Assembly: GCA_916048095.2 (NCBI GenBank)
Contig: OU696570.1
Coordinates: 7,072,928-7,136,927 of the forward strand
Length of the DNA stretch: 64,000 bases
Direction: 5' to 3'
DNA from: Sacculina carcini
Lineage: Eukaryota > Arthropoda > Thecostraca > Sacculinidae
Shown: positions 18,256 to 30,526 of the stretch, one piece after another
Position numbering within the stretch: the stretch's first letter is position 1
Layout: every line of letters starts with the position of its first letter
Notes under the pieces: model-generated
Told to the model about the DNA's origin: nothing
What the model saw: the letters and a program-made list of their open reading frames with translations, nothing else
Databases searched by the model: none
Program-made: the position numbers and the translations under genes

Positions 18256-19220
18256 AACGCTCGCACGAACACGAATTGAGAACTGCTCGTAGTGACTACC
18301 TCAAAAATCAGCTAGAAGATAGTCAAGGAGATACCAAAACATGCTGAAAAATAGTCAATTCAATTGTTGGTAGAACGTCGATAAAAAAATATACAATACA
18401 ACTGTAACCCGATTGTCTGAATGTCCCCGAAAAAATCAACGAACATTTTGTGAGTGTAGCAGCAGATAGCTTAAGGTACATGAGCATCTCTCTTTAATTT
18501 TCTATGTTCCTCGCACCCGTCAGTTGCCCTGAAATCTATGGATATTTGAGACAGCTTAATACCAAAAGTTCGGGTTATGATGACATCTCGCCCAATGTCG
18601 TAAAGCGTGTGGCTGACATAATTGCACATCCTCTGACTCATATCGTCAGTTTGATTATCAAAAACGGGGTATTTCCTCGTCAGTTTAAAATGGCTAAAGT
18701 CATACCAATATTCAAAAAAGGAAATACTGCTGATATAATCAATTATCGCCCAATATCAATTTTGCCTGTCTTCAGTATAATTGTTGAAAGAGCGATTTCG
18801 AGACGATTAAAGATCTATTTGGAAAGCAATCACATACTTACTGAGAACTTAAATGGTTTCCGAGAGAAGCGGTCTACACAAACAGTCATAATGAATTTCA
18901 TTCACACTGTGTAATCATCATTGGAGATGAAACACTCAGTTGTGGGAATCTTCATAGACCTGACAAAGGCGTTTGACACAGTTGACCATACAATTCTGCT
19001 ATCGAAACTGGAACAAATTGGTATCAGAGGCAATGTATTGTGCCTATTTCGGAGCTACCTGGCCCAGAGACAACAATGTGTGTATTGCAATGTCGCATAT
19101 TCCACTATGAGGCCCATAGTCGCTGGCGTGCCTCAAGGATCCATCCTAGGTCCAATTCCATTTTTTATATACATCAATGACATAGTCAATAGCAGTACAA
19201 AATTCAAATACACCATGTAC
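18256..19220 (+). pseudogene. LINE X ORF2, reverse transcriptase N-terminal half
   Basis: The blocks are in normal order: LNTKSSGYDDISPNVVK, FPRQFKMAKVIPIFKKG, NYRPISILPVFSII, LTENLNGFREKRST, IGIFIDLTKAFDTVDH-like motif A (here GIFIDLTKAFDTVDHTI) and AGVPQGSILGPIPFFIYIND (motif B). It stops at KFKYTMY, exactly before the expected ADDT of motif C. A segment beginning MYADDTTLL occurs at 28.23 kb, so the RT seems to be split inside its catalytic motif by a later insertion. Internal lesions include a stop near 18914. Confidence 0.75.
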
Positions 19221-19231
19221 ATGATTTGACC

Positions 19232-20021
19232 TGTTACGCGAAGCTAGTTCAGAGCGCGCACATAACAAAGAGCGATGTAGCACATCAGATATATAATAGA
19301 TACACAGTAACAATAGTACAAAGAATATCACAAGGCCGGAGACGAGCAAAACCTCGGCACGAAGGCCGCGGCACAGAATTCCGTAACAGTGGTGTAGCGA
19401 GTCCTCCACTGAAACAGCTACTGCACCGTTACAAGTAATACAGGTAATATCCTAGGCCAATGCGCGGCAATCGCAGCGAGCACGTTATCCAACACAATGT
19501 GTCGGACGATGCTCGGGTCGAAGTGACACAAGGCGAGCGAGATACCCTGCTCTGATTAGTCCTGTCAGTCAAGCTATTGCCAAAGTCCCAGTCCAACTGC
19601 CCGCGCACCGAGGCGACGGGACTTAAATAGCAAAGGACAAATGTAACCACCCGATTGGTAGCTATGTGATCACGCCAGCACGTAGGCTACCTTGATTGGC
19701 TGAATTATTTTCGCAAGCTAACACGCACACACACACGTCACCTAACCTACATGGAATATTTTAGAACGCATGCTACACAAACATACAGACACATGCGGCA
19801 CATACATAGAGACACATACGCACACGTATACACATGCAACAGGCGTGTTTGCTGGTTGTACGCAGACACACGTCACCTAACCTACACCGAACATTCTAGA
19901 AGGCATGCCACATAAACATACAAACACGTGCGGCACATACATATAAACGCATACGCGCACGCATACACATTTAAATATACACACATTTACACAATAAATA
20001 AAATATGCATGACACGCCACA
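19232..20021 (-). repeat. CsRn1-type Gypsy, 3' LTR
   Basis: It is about 790 bp and directly follows (in element orientation) a polypurine tract with AAAGGGGGGC at 20022-20034. Its distal half contains two diverged copies of a ~125-bp CA-rich unit, each beginning near CACCTAACCTACA. Confidence 0.85.
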
Positions 20022-23000
20022 TGAGCCCCCCTTTAGATCATGGCGAGAAACGAACCGGAGGTTTGACAGCTCTGCCAGATCGGGAACGGTACAAAATTGA
20101 TTGTGGTGTGGTGTGCGTCTGAGTGTGAGTGATCTTGGTGGAGTTTTGTTTTGCCTGATGCACGAAACTGTCGTTCTCCGGAGCGCATGAAATGTTCTCA
20201 TTTTCCAGAAATGCTGGACGCAGACGATCAATGCCGTCCACCTCGTGTCCATGCCGCTCAATAGTGAACGTTTTTGGCGTACGTTTCACCACCTTGTACG
20301 GCCCCTGGTACACCGGCTGCAGCGAACGTCTGTGGCCGTCATGACGCACGAACACGAAATCTGCATCGGACAAGCTGGGCAGGTGGAACACTGCTGTCTC
20401 AGCTGCACGGGTCTGCTGTGGCCGGATATCACTGAAATGTTCAGACAATTGTTTTGCAAACTGACAATATGTGTGAGTCAATTGTGGTTGTCTATTTAAC
20501 AATTCACCTGGTAAACGCAATTTGGCACCATATACCAGCTCGGCGGAGGAACAATTTAAAGGGGATTTCATGCAGGACCGAATACCTAACAGGACTATTG
20601 GCAGTCTGTTTGTTCAGTCACTACAACCCCGAAGTGCGCCTTTGAGCTGGCGGTGAAGCCCTTCTACTAGGCCGTTGGATGCCGGATTGTACGCCGTTGT
20701 CAAGCGCGTGTTGGATCCGAAACAATTGTTGAGTTGTCTCCAGAGGTGGCTTGTGAATCGAGTGCCTCTGTCTGATACAATACTCTCGGGGACACCGAAA
20801 CGTGACACCCAAGTTGAAATGAAATATCCTGCCACCGTATCGGCCGATATGTCAGGAATAGGACATGCTTCTGGCCAGCGTGTAAACCTGTCAATCGCTG
20901 TCAAAATATATTGTTGACCATTAGAGCACGGAAGTGGGCCTACTATGTCTACGTGCACATGCTGAAACCGGCGCGAGGGCAGCTCAAATTGTCCGACTGG
21001 TGAACGGTTATGTCTGGTGATCTTACATGTTTGACAATGTGCGCACTGTTTGGTCCAAGTGACGATATCTTGTCGCATGTTGGGCCAGACATTTATGTCG
21101 GATACGAGCTTCAAAGTTGCAGCTCGGCCTGGATGGGAAAGACTGTGCAAGATACGGAAAACATCCTGACGCATTTTGGTTGGCACCAAGGGTCGCGGTG
21201 TTCCGGTTGAAATATCGCACAGAATTTTGTTTTTGGAAATTGCAGGAAAATTCTGCCACTCCAGTTTCAAGCTGGTTGACTCGTTTTGGAAAAGTTCTTG
21301 CAGTTCAGTATCTGCTTGCTGCTGTTCTGATAGCGAGTCTATGTCAATGGTTGAAGACACGGCGCTTACTCTAGATAACGCATCAGAGACCACATTGTCC
21401 TTGCCGCTTATATGACGCACATCTGCAGTGAACTGTAGTATGTAGTCTAGATGGCGCTGTTCTCTCGGTGAGTGGTTGTGTGTGGGAGTGCGGATTGCGT
21501 GCGTCAGCGGCTTATGGTCGGTAAATATGGTGAAATCTCGACCTTCTAGATACTGACGGAAATGTCGAACGGATAAATACAGGGCTAGCACTTCTTTACC
21601 GAACGCACTGTAGTTGGCTTGAGCTGAAGTCAGCTGCTTCGAACAAAAAGCCAGTGGCTGCCACTCAGCGTGACTACATTGCTGCAAAACTGCACCAATC
21701 CCGGAATCACTGGCATCTGTGAAAAGAGCTAATTGCGCGGAGTCATTCTGATGATGCAACGACGCGGCTTCGCTAAGTGCGTTTTTTGACTTGTCAAATG
21801 CATCTGTAGCCTCGTTTGTCCATATGACAGGAACCTTCGATTTGTTGCATGATTTGTTATCAGCTTGTGTAAGGGAGCAAGAAGTGAAGCTGCATGAGGC
21901 AAAAACGGTGGTAAAAATTTACCATGCCCAAGTACCTACGCATTTGCTCGTGCGTTTTTAGAAGAGGAAATTCGATCATAGCTTTCACTGCGTCGTGCTG
22001 TGGAAGTATGTCGCCAACATTTATCGTGTGGCCGAGAAAAATCGATTCCGGCTTGCCGAACACGCATTTGTCTATGTTTATTTTGATTCCGTGTGCGCGC
22101 AAACGACTGAGAACTGTGCGTAGATGTGACCGGTGGTCTGCCCCGTTTTTGATGGCTATCAAGATGTCGTCTATGTACACGAATATGAAATTTAAGCCTC
22201 GGAGTACTGAGTCCAACAGACGTTGCATTGACTGCGCGCTATTACGCAATCCAAACGGCATTCGCAGCATTTCGAAAGAACCAAATGGCGTGGTGATTGC
22301 CGTTTTGTGTATGTCGTCCGGGTGTACAGGAATCTGGAAAAACGCTTTGACCAGGTCAATCTTAGAAAATATAGTCGAACCATGTAATGCTGCAGAAAAA
22401 TCTTGCAGATACGGCACTGGGTGTCTGTCCGGAGTTGTTACTCTGTTCAGAGCTCTATAATCTCCACAAGGCCGCCAATCGTAAGATGCCCGTTTCGGAA
22501 CAAGATGGAGTGCCGATGCATAAGGACTGTTACTCGGTCGTATTATACCCTGTGCCAGCACCTTTTCAAACTCCGCTTTGGCAATTTGCAGCCTAGCAGA
22601 ATCAAGTTTTCGAGGTCGACAAAGCACCGGCTTACCATGTGTATGAATTCGGTGAAAAACACCTTGTTTCGAAACGTCAGAAGTGACGGAAGGCGACAAA
22701 AGCTCTGGGAAATGTTTGACAATGGCCTGGTAGTTCTCATGGTGACCAGACATGGACACGGAGATCAGCAAAGGCGCATGTGAACCAGAACCGCGAACCT
22801 TGAGCTGCGTGGTATTATCGATAAGCTCGCACTTTCTTGGGTTAACGCTAATATCATGATGCGAAAGGAAATCACACCCGATTATCGATATGTCAATATC
22901 AGCTAAGATAAATGTCCACGGAAAATTTCTACGCAGACCGAGTGATACTGTGAGCGTTTTAGAACCATGTGTGCGTATAGCACTGTTATTGACCGCCTGC

Positions 23001-24251
23001 AGGCACAATGAAGATTTGTCACTGGATAGATAATGACGCGTTGACACGATACTCTACTGCGCCCCGGTGTCTATAAAAAAATAAATGCCTGATACCTGGT
23101 CCCGGATTATAAACAGTGAATTATTGTGGCTACCTGCGATGTTTGCGAGAGAAGAATTTGGCAGACATTGTCCTCTCGGGATCAGTTTAAATAATGCCTA
23201 CAATGTTCTTCGCACGAGCGCGCTTTCTCGCCGAAATTGTAATGATACCAACAAAGGTTGGTCCTCTGGCCATCTGTGGTGGATTCCTCGACTTTTGCCA
23301 CCGAGTGTGACCGAGAATATGCCGGTCGCGGAGATTTGTGCCTCGTTACGCGAGACGGCACCTGTTGCGAGGCTGGCGAGGCAGTCCGCCGCACTGCGAG
23401 CTTGCTGACTTGATACTGCAGCTTTTTCAAACACTGTCTCATTTCAGCCAGCTCTTTAGCGCAAGTGCAGCCCTGCTCAGGTGGACTCGCTGCGTTTATT
23501 GCAAGGCTGGCACTCGGCAGTGCAGTCAACACTCGATCCGCTGTGCCAGCCAGGGTTTCTAGCTGCGTCTTCGGTGGCAAGAACTGCAGGAATGGAGCGA
23601 CAGCTTCTGGCATCGCCTTCAGAAATATTTGCCTTACCAGTGGCGATTCGCTGTCAGAAATATACGGCGCTGTCAGGTCATGCAAGTGACGGAGAAACTG
23701 ACTGGGCCGCCGGTCGCCTAATTCCTGCTGTTCCAGCACCGTAAGCAATTTTTGCTCATTCGTCGCGCCCAGTCGCGACTGTAGAGCGTTGCACAACTGC
23801 GTATAGGCGTCTGCAGGTGGTTTCCGAATCAGATCTATAATCTCACGGACATGATGTGGCGGCAGAAGCGATGCGGTTGTTTGAAAACGAAGAGTTTCTT
23901 GCCTAATATTTGCTCTGACAAAATTTAGATCCAGCTGAATTATCCACACACTTGGGTCGTTTTCCACGAATGGGTTGGTGGACCCATGACGGCAGGAACA
24001 GACACCGCGTCTGATTTCACTTCACCGTCCATGCTGGGTTAGTATGCGAGAGTAAGCGGCAAGAACTGCAAGCGAATGAGCCACAACTGCGAACTAGCTA
24101 CAAACTGCGAACTAGCTACAAACTGCGAACTAGCTACAAACTACGAACCAGAGCTAATCAACGGTACGTAACGCTACTGAAAACTACACGACTCTATAAT
24201 AATACAGTACTTATATAATACGAGTACAATACTAATAAATACGGTGTCACC

Positions 24252-26047
24252 ACTTGTTACGCGAAGCTCGTTCAGAGCGCGCACATAACAAAGAGCGGCG
24301 TAGCACATCAGATATATTATAAATACACACTAACAATAGTACAAAGAATATCACAAGGCCGGAGACGAGCAAAACCTCGTCACGAAGGCCGCGGCACAGA
24401 ATTCCGTAACAGAGGTGTAGCGAGTCCTCCACTGAAACAGCTACTGCACCGTTACAAATAATACAGGTAATAATCGTACAATAAATATCAAAGGCCGGAG
24501 ACGAGCAAAACCTCGGCACTAAGGCCGCGGCACAGAATTCCGTAACAGTGGTGTAGCGAGTCCTCCACTGAAACAGCTACTGCACCGTTACAAGTAATAC
24601 AGGTAATATCCTAGGCCAATGCGATGCAATCGCAACGAGCACGTTATCCAACACAATGTGTCGGACGATGCTCGGGTCGAACTGACACAAGGCGAGCGAG
24701 ACACAGAGATTAGCCCTGTCAGTCAAGCTATTGCCAAAGTCCTAGTCCATCTGCCCTCGCACCGAGGCGACGGGACTTAAATAAACTTGGCCGTGCGTGT
24801 ACATCGACCCGACCGCGAATGAACATTGGAACACAATTGGCCAGGAAATAGCAAAAGACAAGTGTAACCACCCGATTGGTAGCTATGTGATCACGCCAGC
24901 ACGTGGGCTACTGTGATTGGCTTAACTATTTTCGCAAGCTAAATTCCCAGCATGATGGTTTAATTTATTTAAATGTGTGTAAGGAGCGTTAGATGGCGCC
25001 CCATGTCAAACGCTGGTCCAAGCCAGTCATTCACGAGACGTCTTGGTGTGCGGGTGTCATATTGCGAGTGTTTGTGAATACCATTGTGTGTGTATGCTAA
25101 GTTCATCCAATACAGTGTAACCGTTTTGTCGACATTACATGTAGGCAGCCATGGAACGACTCACGCCAAGTATGAACTGGGATGATGAAGACCGAATTAA
25201 CGCGATATCCATGTTCAGGCAGAAATGCGAGCTGTACTTTTCAGTGTGGCGTGTGTCATCTATTACTTATCACGTTGCAACATTGATTAGTATTGTATAG
25301 TAACTGTACTCGGAAATGCATACGAGTCATATCACAGGAACTGCACGCAATCTTACGTCATCATGTTTCTGCAACTAACCCACACATCAACCAGTCATCG
25401 TGTGTTCGCTCTTTCACACTTTCTCTTTCCACAAAACAATACGTCATCCACACACATACATACATACACGCACACATATATATATACTGTACATCAAGGC
25501 GAGCGAGACACAGAGAGTAGCCCTGTCAGTCAAGCTATTGCCAAAGTCCCAGTCCATCTGCCCTCGCACCGAGGCGACGGGACTTAAATAAACTTGGCCG
25601 TGCGTGTGCATCGACCCGACCGCGTATGAACATTGGAACACAATTGGTCAGGAAATAGCAGAAGACAAGTGTAACCAACCGATTGGTAGCTATGTGATCA
25701 CGCCAGCATGTGGGCTACTGTGATTGGCTTAACTATTTTCGCAAGCTAACACGCACACACACTTCACCTAACCTGCATGGAATATTATAGAACGCATGCC
25801 ACACAAACATACAGACACATGCGGCGCATACATAGAGACACATACGCACACGTATACACATGCAACAAGCGTGTTTGCTGGTTGTACGTAGACACGCGTC
25901 ACCTAACCTACACCGAACATTCTGGATGGCATGCCACACAAACACACAAACACATGCGGCACATTCATATAAACGCATACGCGCACGCATACACATTTAA
26001 ATATACACACATTTATACAATAAATAAAATATGCATGACACGCCACA
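24252..26047 (-). repeat. CsRn1-type Gypsy, 5' LTR, enlarged
   Basis: Its two ends match the 3' LTR but it is about 1.8 kb long. It has a tandem duplication of a ~120-bp unit (about 24.34-24.60 kb). A ~257-bp segment occurs twice (24689-24945 and 25492-25748), flanking unrelated sequence. The extra sequence is described separately. Confidence 0.75.
24946..25491 (+). mobile_element. Foreign LTR-element piece within the Gypsy 5' LTR (fossil)
   Basis: This stretch is absent from the partner LTR. It looks like the end of another LTR with its leader, followed by the start of a gag frame (MERLTPSMNWDDEDRINAIS, FRQKCELYF) near 25.15-25.24 kb. Nothing else of that element is visible. The identical host-LTR segments on both sides suggest recombination between element copies rather than a simple insertion. 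Confidence 0.5.
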
Positions 26048-27035
26048 GACCATTCAATATTAATCAGAGATCTCTCCTTTCCTGGGGTGTCCTCTTCAGC
26101 GCTCTCTCTTCTACATTCTTATCTTACTGATCGTTCCTACTCGGTGCAATTCAATTCCACTACTTCTAAGCAAACTCCTCTACTTTCTGGTGTGCCCCAA
26201 GCTTCTATTCTAGTCCCGCTTCTATTCAATCTGTTTATGTCCTCTCTATGTCCTATTCTCCGTCGCTATTCTGTCCAGTTCCACGTCTACGCAGACGATA
26301 TACAAATAATGATTCCTCTTCCCTTCCCCCATGCGTCGTTTTTATCAGACATTATCTCTGATATTTCTTCCTGGTGTGCTTCTCGCAACTCCTTAACATT
26401 TACAAATCAGAATTATTCATTCTCCATCCTCCTCGCTTGACACTTCCGCTGCTCCCGCTGCCTCTATCTAAAAGTGTTCGTGATCTCGGAGTCATTCTGG
26501 ATTCGTCACTTTCTTTTTCTGCAAATATTTCTACCGTTGCTCGCACTTGTCATCTCATTATACGTTCGCTATACCCTACCCGCTCTTTTCTCGACCATCT
26601 CTCAGCTATTAAACTGATTCATTGTTTCATCTTTTCAAGAATCAACTACTGCAATTCTTTATATTTTCATGTACTTCGCTCCTCTCTGAAAATCCTACAT
26701 GTCATTGATAAATCTTTTCGTTTCGTGTTATCTTCTTCCCCATTTCGTCATACCTCACCCTATCTCTACAAGCTTAGATGACTCCCGATCATCCCTCGCA
26801 TCCACTCTAAAATTTGCTGTCTTGTTTATAAACTTTTGCATGACCCCGGCAACCTACGTACCTCTCGCAGCTTCTTACACTCTCTAATAACTTTATTTCC
26901 GGTCATCCACTTCATTTATCCTGTCCACGAGCCCTGAATGAATCTACCTGGTCTAGTAAATCTTTTCCTTTATATGCTCCACGTTTGTACAACTCTCTTC
27001 CCTACCATGTTATCTCCTTCACATTGTAGGCGCTG
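26048..27035 (+). mobile_element. L2-like LINE (family D), RT-to-C-terminus part
   Basis: Directly after the Gypsy duplication the sequence encodes DHSILIRDLS, SALSLLHSYLTDRSYSV, LLSGVPQASILVPLLFNLF (motif B, with Q-A instead of Q-G), FHVYADDIQIMIP (motif C), SVRDLGVILDSSLSF and the C-terminal YNSLP block. The few bases before the Gypsy (19220-19231) fit its 5' truncation point. It has several frame changes. It is the host into which the Gypsy element inserted. Confidence 0.7.
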
Positions 27036-27535
27036 CACGTTTGCATATTTTACTTATTTGTTCACGTGTCATGGTAATTAATGTATTGTTTTTTTAAAGG
27101 TGCACTGTTGCTTATATTTATATGTGTGTTATGATGTTTTAATGTTATATTTATTATCGCTGTATAAATGCACAAACATGCATGTCTATATTTGCGGCAC
27201 GTATGTTATTGCATGTATATGTTATTGAGTGTGTTGTGTATTGTTTTACGTGTGCAATTTTTGTCTCGCGTCGCGTTCCCTGTAAAATATCTCATTCTGC
27301 GCATTGCGCAAGTAGACCCGTGCAGCGCGGATTTATGTGAGTATCGAACAACTTCCGGTGAGCGCGCTCATTGTCCGATAATGGCATAAATCCGAAATAC
27401 ACTCAGGCACGTGCATAGCGCTGTGAGGGACCACTCATCGCTCGCTGGTAAGTGCCTCAAGATCTCGCCCTATTCGACCCGCTCATTTTCGCCGTGTGTA
27501 TCATCAACCTGTGTGTATCGTCGATCTGTGTGTGT
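27036..27535. other. Probable L2-like 3' UTR or unidentified sequence
   Basis: No coding domain is visible. It may be the 3' UTR of the preceding L2-like LINE, whose likely 3' terminus (GTGCTATATAAATAAACGTG) appears at about 28.21-28.23 kb. Confidence 0.4.
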
Positions 27536-27818
27536 CATCGACGACTATTTGTATTGTTTGCGGACGGCCCCAATATAGTGTTCGAGAAAACTGGTGTTTT
27601 ATGCTAATCGGCCAAATTTATCAAATTGCTCTCTTAAAAGCATTTAATTAGCGAATAATTTAGCCCTGCCTTTTTAAAGGCGAATTGTCAGTTGCGAATT
27701 CAACGCATTGTACAGTCTTTGTAAAGACTAAGCGAATTTAACGCAATTGGTCGAGCGTTTCCGGTGTCGTTGACAAACGCGTGTTTGTCAACATTGGCGT
27801 AGCAATGTCTACCAACAA
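27536..27818. repeat. Long inverted repeat, left arm
   Basis: This arm is the reverse complement of 28804-29085, about 88-90% alike by eye. It begins CATCGACGACTATTTGT and ends near CTACCAACAA. Inside it, GTTGACAAAC and GTTTGTCAAC form a small hairpin. Confidence 0.85.
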
Positions 27819-28019
27819 CATCCTTCTCATCGTTTTCGTCTTGTCTGCGCAATATCTCCTTGATAAATCTTTTGATCATGACTCTCACTCTCTTACTCCT
27901 TACGCTTCGCTCTGAGCCGTCATACCGTACCCGTCTCGCTTGATATATTTACTAGAAATTTTCTGTTGTTGCTCTATCTGCTTTCGTCTTACTGCCATGT
28001 TTCAATTTTGCGTTGTGTG

Positions 28020-28037
28020 TACATGAGTATGTTTGTG

Positions 28038-28068
<31 letters not shown>

Positions 28069-28112
28069 ATGTGTGACTGTGTGTGTGTGTGTGTGCCTGT
28101 GGGTGTGTGTAT
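28020..28112. repeat. (TG)n microsatellite
   Basis: This is a TG array with minor interruptions, inside the spacer between the two inverted-repeat arms. Confidence 0.9.
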
Positions 28113-28228
28113 TGTCAACATGTTCGTTTTCCCTTAGCGGCGTGTCTTACCCATTTGTTTTTATTTTTGCACCAAGATTTGTCTTTTCGCGCGTGTGTTT
28201 TAATGTGTGCTATATAAATAAACGTGAA

Positions 28229-28813
28229 TAAATGTATGCCGACGACACTACGCTGCTTCTTGAAAATGTTGACGAAGTTACACGAAGTTCTTGTTGAAGA
28301 GATGAAGCTAGTCATGGCTATGATAATCTAAATTAGAACGCAAACATTGAGAGCATACACACGAAATTATCAAGGCTATATGACATCCTGTACAAAATTA
28401 GACATTTGCTCTCCATTAAATATCTTTTAAGCATAGATTACACATTGTGTTACCCGCATCTAACCTACTGTATTTCTCTCTGGGCTTGCACTTGGCCCAC
28501 ATTTATTCACAAGCTTGAAGTGATACAAAATAAGTTGTTTCGATGCATGTTCGGTTTGAAGAAGTTTGACTCAACCAGACGTTTGAACCGGCAGTACCAA
28601 CTATTGGATCTGAGCTCTATACACAAATATTTTCTTTTGCTGGTCATACATGTTGAGATGAGAAACTCTGAGTCGCCGCTGTTCCAGTTTGTTTCGAGAA
28701 GCGCAAATATTAGAGTCAACAACCAAAATATTGACTCTGCAAAATACAGAACCTCCTTATTTATGAAGAACATATTTTATAGAGGTCCCAAATATGGAAC
28801 AGCTTGTTGGTAG
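28229..28813 (+). pseudogene. LINE X ORF2, RT catalytic motif C and C-terminal domain
   Basis: It begins MYADDTTLLLENVDEVT, directly after a LINE-like 3' end, and so fits the RT half that stops at KFKYTMY at 19.22 kb. After a degraded stretch it reads YPHLTYCISLWACTWPTF (thumb), IQNKLFRCMFGLKKFDSTR and LFMKNIFYRGPKYG (C-terminal domain). Stops and a frame change lie between the catalytic and thumb blocks. Its end overlaps the right arm of the long inverted repeat. Confidence 0.65.
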
Positions 28814-29085
28814 ACATTGCTATGCCAATGTTGACAAACACGCGTTTGTCAACGACTCCGGAAACGCTCGGCCAATTGCGTTAAATTCGCTTAGTCTTTA
28901 CAAAGACTGTACAATGCGTTGAATTCGCAGCTGACAATTCGCCTTTAAAAAGCGGGGTTAAATTATTGGCTAATTAAATGCTCTTAAAACAGCAGCTTGA
29001 TGTATTTGGCCGATTAGCAGAAAACACGAGTTTTCTCGAACGCTATATTGGCGCCGTCCGCAAACAATACAAATAGTCGTCGATG
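28804..29085. repeat. Long inverted repeat, right arm
   Basis: This arm is the inverted partner of 27536-27818. The spacer of about 985 bp holds an L2-like 3' terminus, a TG array and the LINE X RT C-terminus. A short run of TCG trinucleotides follows, which is the tail side of LINE H. Confidence 0.85.
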
Positions 29086-29258
29086 AGTCGTCGTCGTCGT
29101 CGTCGTTAGACTCAATAAGAGTATGGAGCACAGCTCCGCATCAAATAACAGCGGTGTAAGAACAACAACAACAAAGCACAACATCAAAACAACAAACAAT
29201 TCAATATGACATTATATATGAATCTAAATATGTTAATTCCAAATCATAATGCAACAAA

Positions 29259-29396
29259 TCACGTATATAACTTGAATGCTTGTCGAAGAAATCTAGCGAG
29301 ATTACGCTGTTCTTGTACATTCTTTGTTTGCATCAAATTAATGAAACCATGTGTATTTGAACAATTATGAAACTTCCGTGAGATATTGTAGCAAAA
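29259..29396 (-). pseudogene. LINE H ORF2 extreme C-terminus
   Basis: The segment beyond the TRIM-like insertion ends with FINLMQTKNVQEQRNLARFL and RQAFKLYT, then a stop at 29259. This matches the usual end of this LINE group, where a short helix with ..LA.F...AF closes ORF2. The 3' UTR follows to about 29086. Confidence 0.6.
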
Positions 29397-29813
29397 CCAG
29401 AAACTAAAATATATTAAAGACAGACGCGCGTGGGCATCACTGCCCCACGCGCGCCTACAAGACGTCACACCACAATCGCACCACGAACAAGACTCTAAGC
29501 TCACACCGTGACACACGGGAGCACACACACACACACACACACGCACAGTCCTCACCCGCCGCAACAACCAATCAGCGGCGAGCCGGTCAATCGCTCGCCG
29601 CCGCGGGACATGCATACTCGACAAACGCATACACACACACACACCGAAACAACTGCACACACTCACCGACACAGCTATACACACTCGCTCACACACTCTC
29701 GCACGCAATATACAATTCAAACATACACGATCACATAGACACACTAACACGTTCACGTACACATAATCTTTCACACACACACACACTCTCTCACTGCACA
29801 CGATCACACCACA
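29397..29813 (-). repeat. TRIM-like copy 2, 3' LTR
   Basis: It contains a GC-rich hairpin region (GGCGCGCGTGGG…CCCACGCGCGCC) and CA-rich tracts, and is about 95% like the other LTR by eye outside the CA tracts. Confidence 0.8.
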
Positions 29814-30526
29814 CCTCCATCTGTTTTAAAGAAACATAAATCAACAAAAGAACAGACAATTAAAAAACGCGAACCAAGCAAACCAGGAACCAATAAGAAA
29901 ACCTAACTCGACGACGGCCTCCACCAGATGCACACACCGTGGCTGCGGCGAAGCACACACGTCAGGCCCCAGCGTCCACCGCGCTCCCGCCTCCGCCCGT
30001 GCTCTTCAGTGCTTCGCCGCAGCCTGCCGTCTTCTTCATCACCGGCTGCCGCGACAGGGCACAACACTTCGACCCCAGCACCCACTATGCTCCCGTCGAC
30101 TCCAATGCTCTTCAGCACCCTGCCGCAAACAGCCGGGACGTCGCCGTTCACACAGGCCACGCCGTCGCCGTCGTTCGTCATGTTTTCCTCCGGCTTCAGC
30201 AGCCCCTATCTGTCACCTGCCGTCCAGCACCAGCATCCTCCACGAGCGATCGTCGCCTCCACTGACAATCCTGTAGTTGCCCGGCGACGTGCCTTACACC
30301 AGTGCAGGCGAGACGACCAGCATCCCTCGGCCACAGCTCCTCAGCTGCCTCCCGCCGGCATCATGCTGCACTGCCGTCCCCCTGCACACCAACCTGACAC
30401 GCCGCCGAGCACCTCCACCGCTGTTCTCCGCTGGTAGGCCGCTACTGATGCTGGAAGGCACCATCTTCGCTGCTGAAGCCGGGTCGCAGACAAAAATAAT
30501 TCCAAAACAAAAAGGCCGAAATAGCT

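Larger units (their letters stand above)
19232..26047 (-). mobile_element. Gypsy retrotransposon of the CsRn1 type, near-complete (fossil)
   Basis: On the minus strand the order is LTR, primer site, gag, protease, RT, RNase H, integrase, polypurine tract, LTR. The ends are TGTGGCGTGTC…GCGTAACA, flanked by the 4-bp duplication gacc (19228-19231 and 26048-26051). The primer site TGGTGACACCG (24240-24250) resembles the tRNA-Trp site reported for CsRn1. Gag (about 23.15-23.99 kb) has the zinc motif CWYHYNFGEKARSCEEHC. RT (about 21.9-22.7 kb) has YIDD, RNase H is at 21.3-21.8 kb, and integrase (20.3-21.25 kb) has an HHCC finger and DDE core. There is no envelope gene. All domains are present but it is broken in a handful of places. 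The LTRs differ by about 5% by eye over their first 130 bp. Confidence 0.88.

Noticed and set aside
27700-27888. A 62-residue frame in the left inverted-repeat arm
   Set aside because: It has no recognisable family and its counterpart in the right arm is not conserved as a frame.
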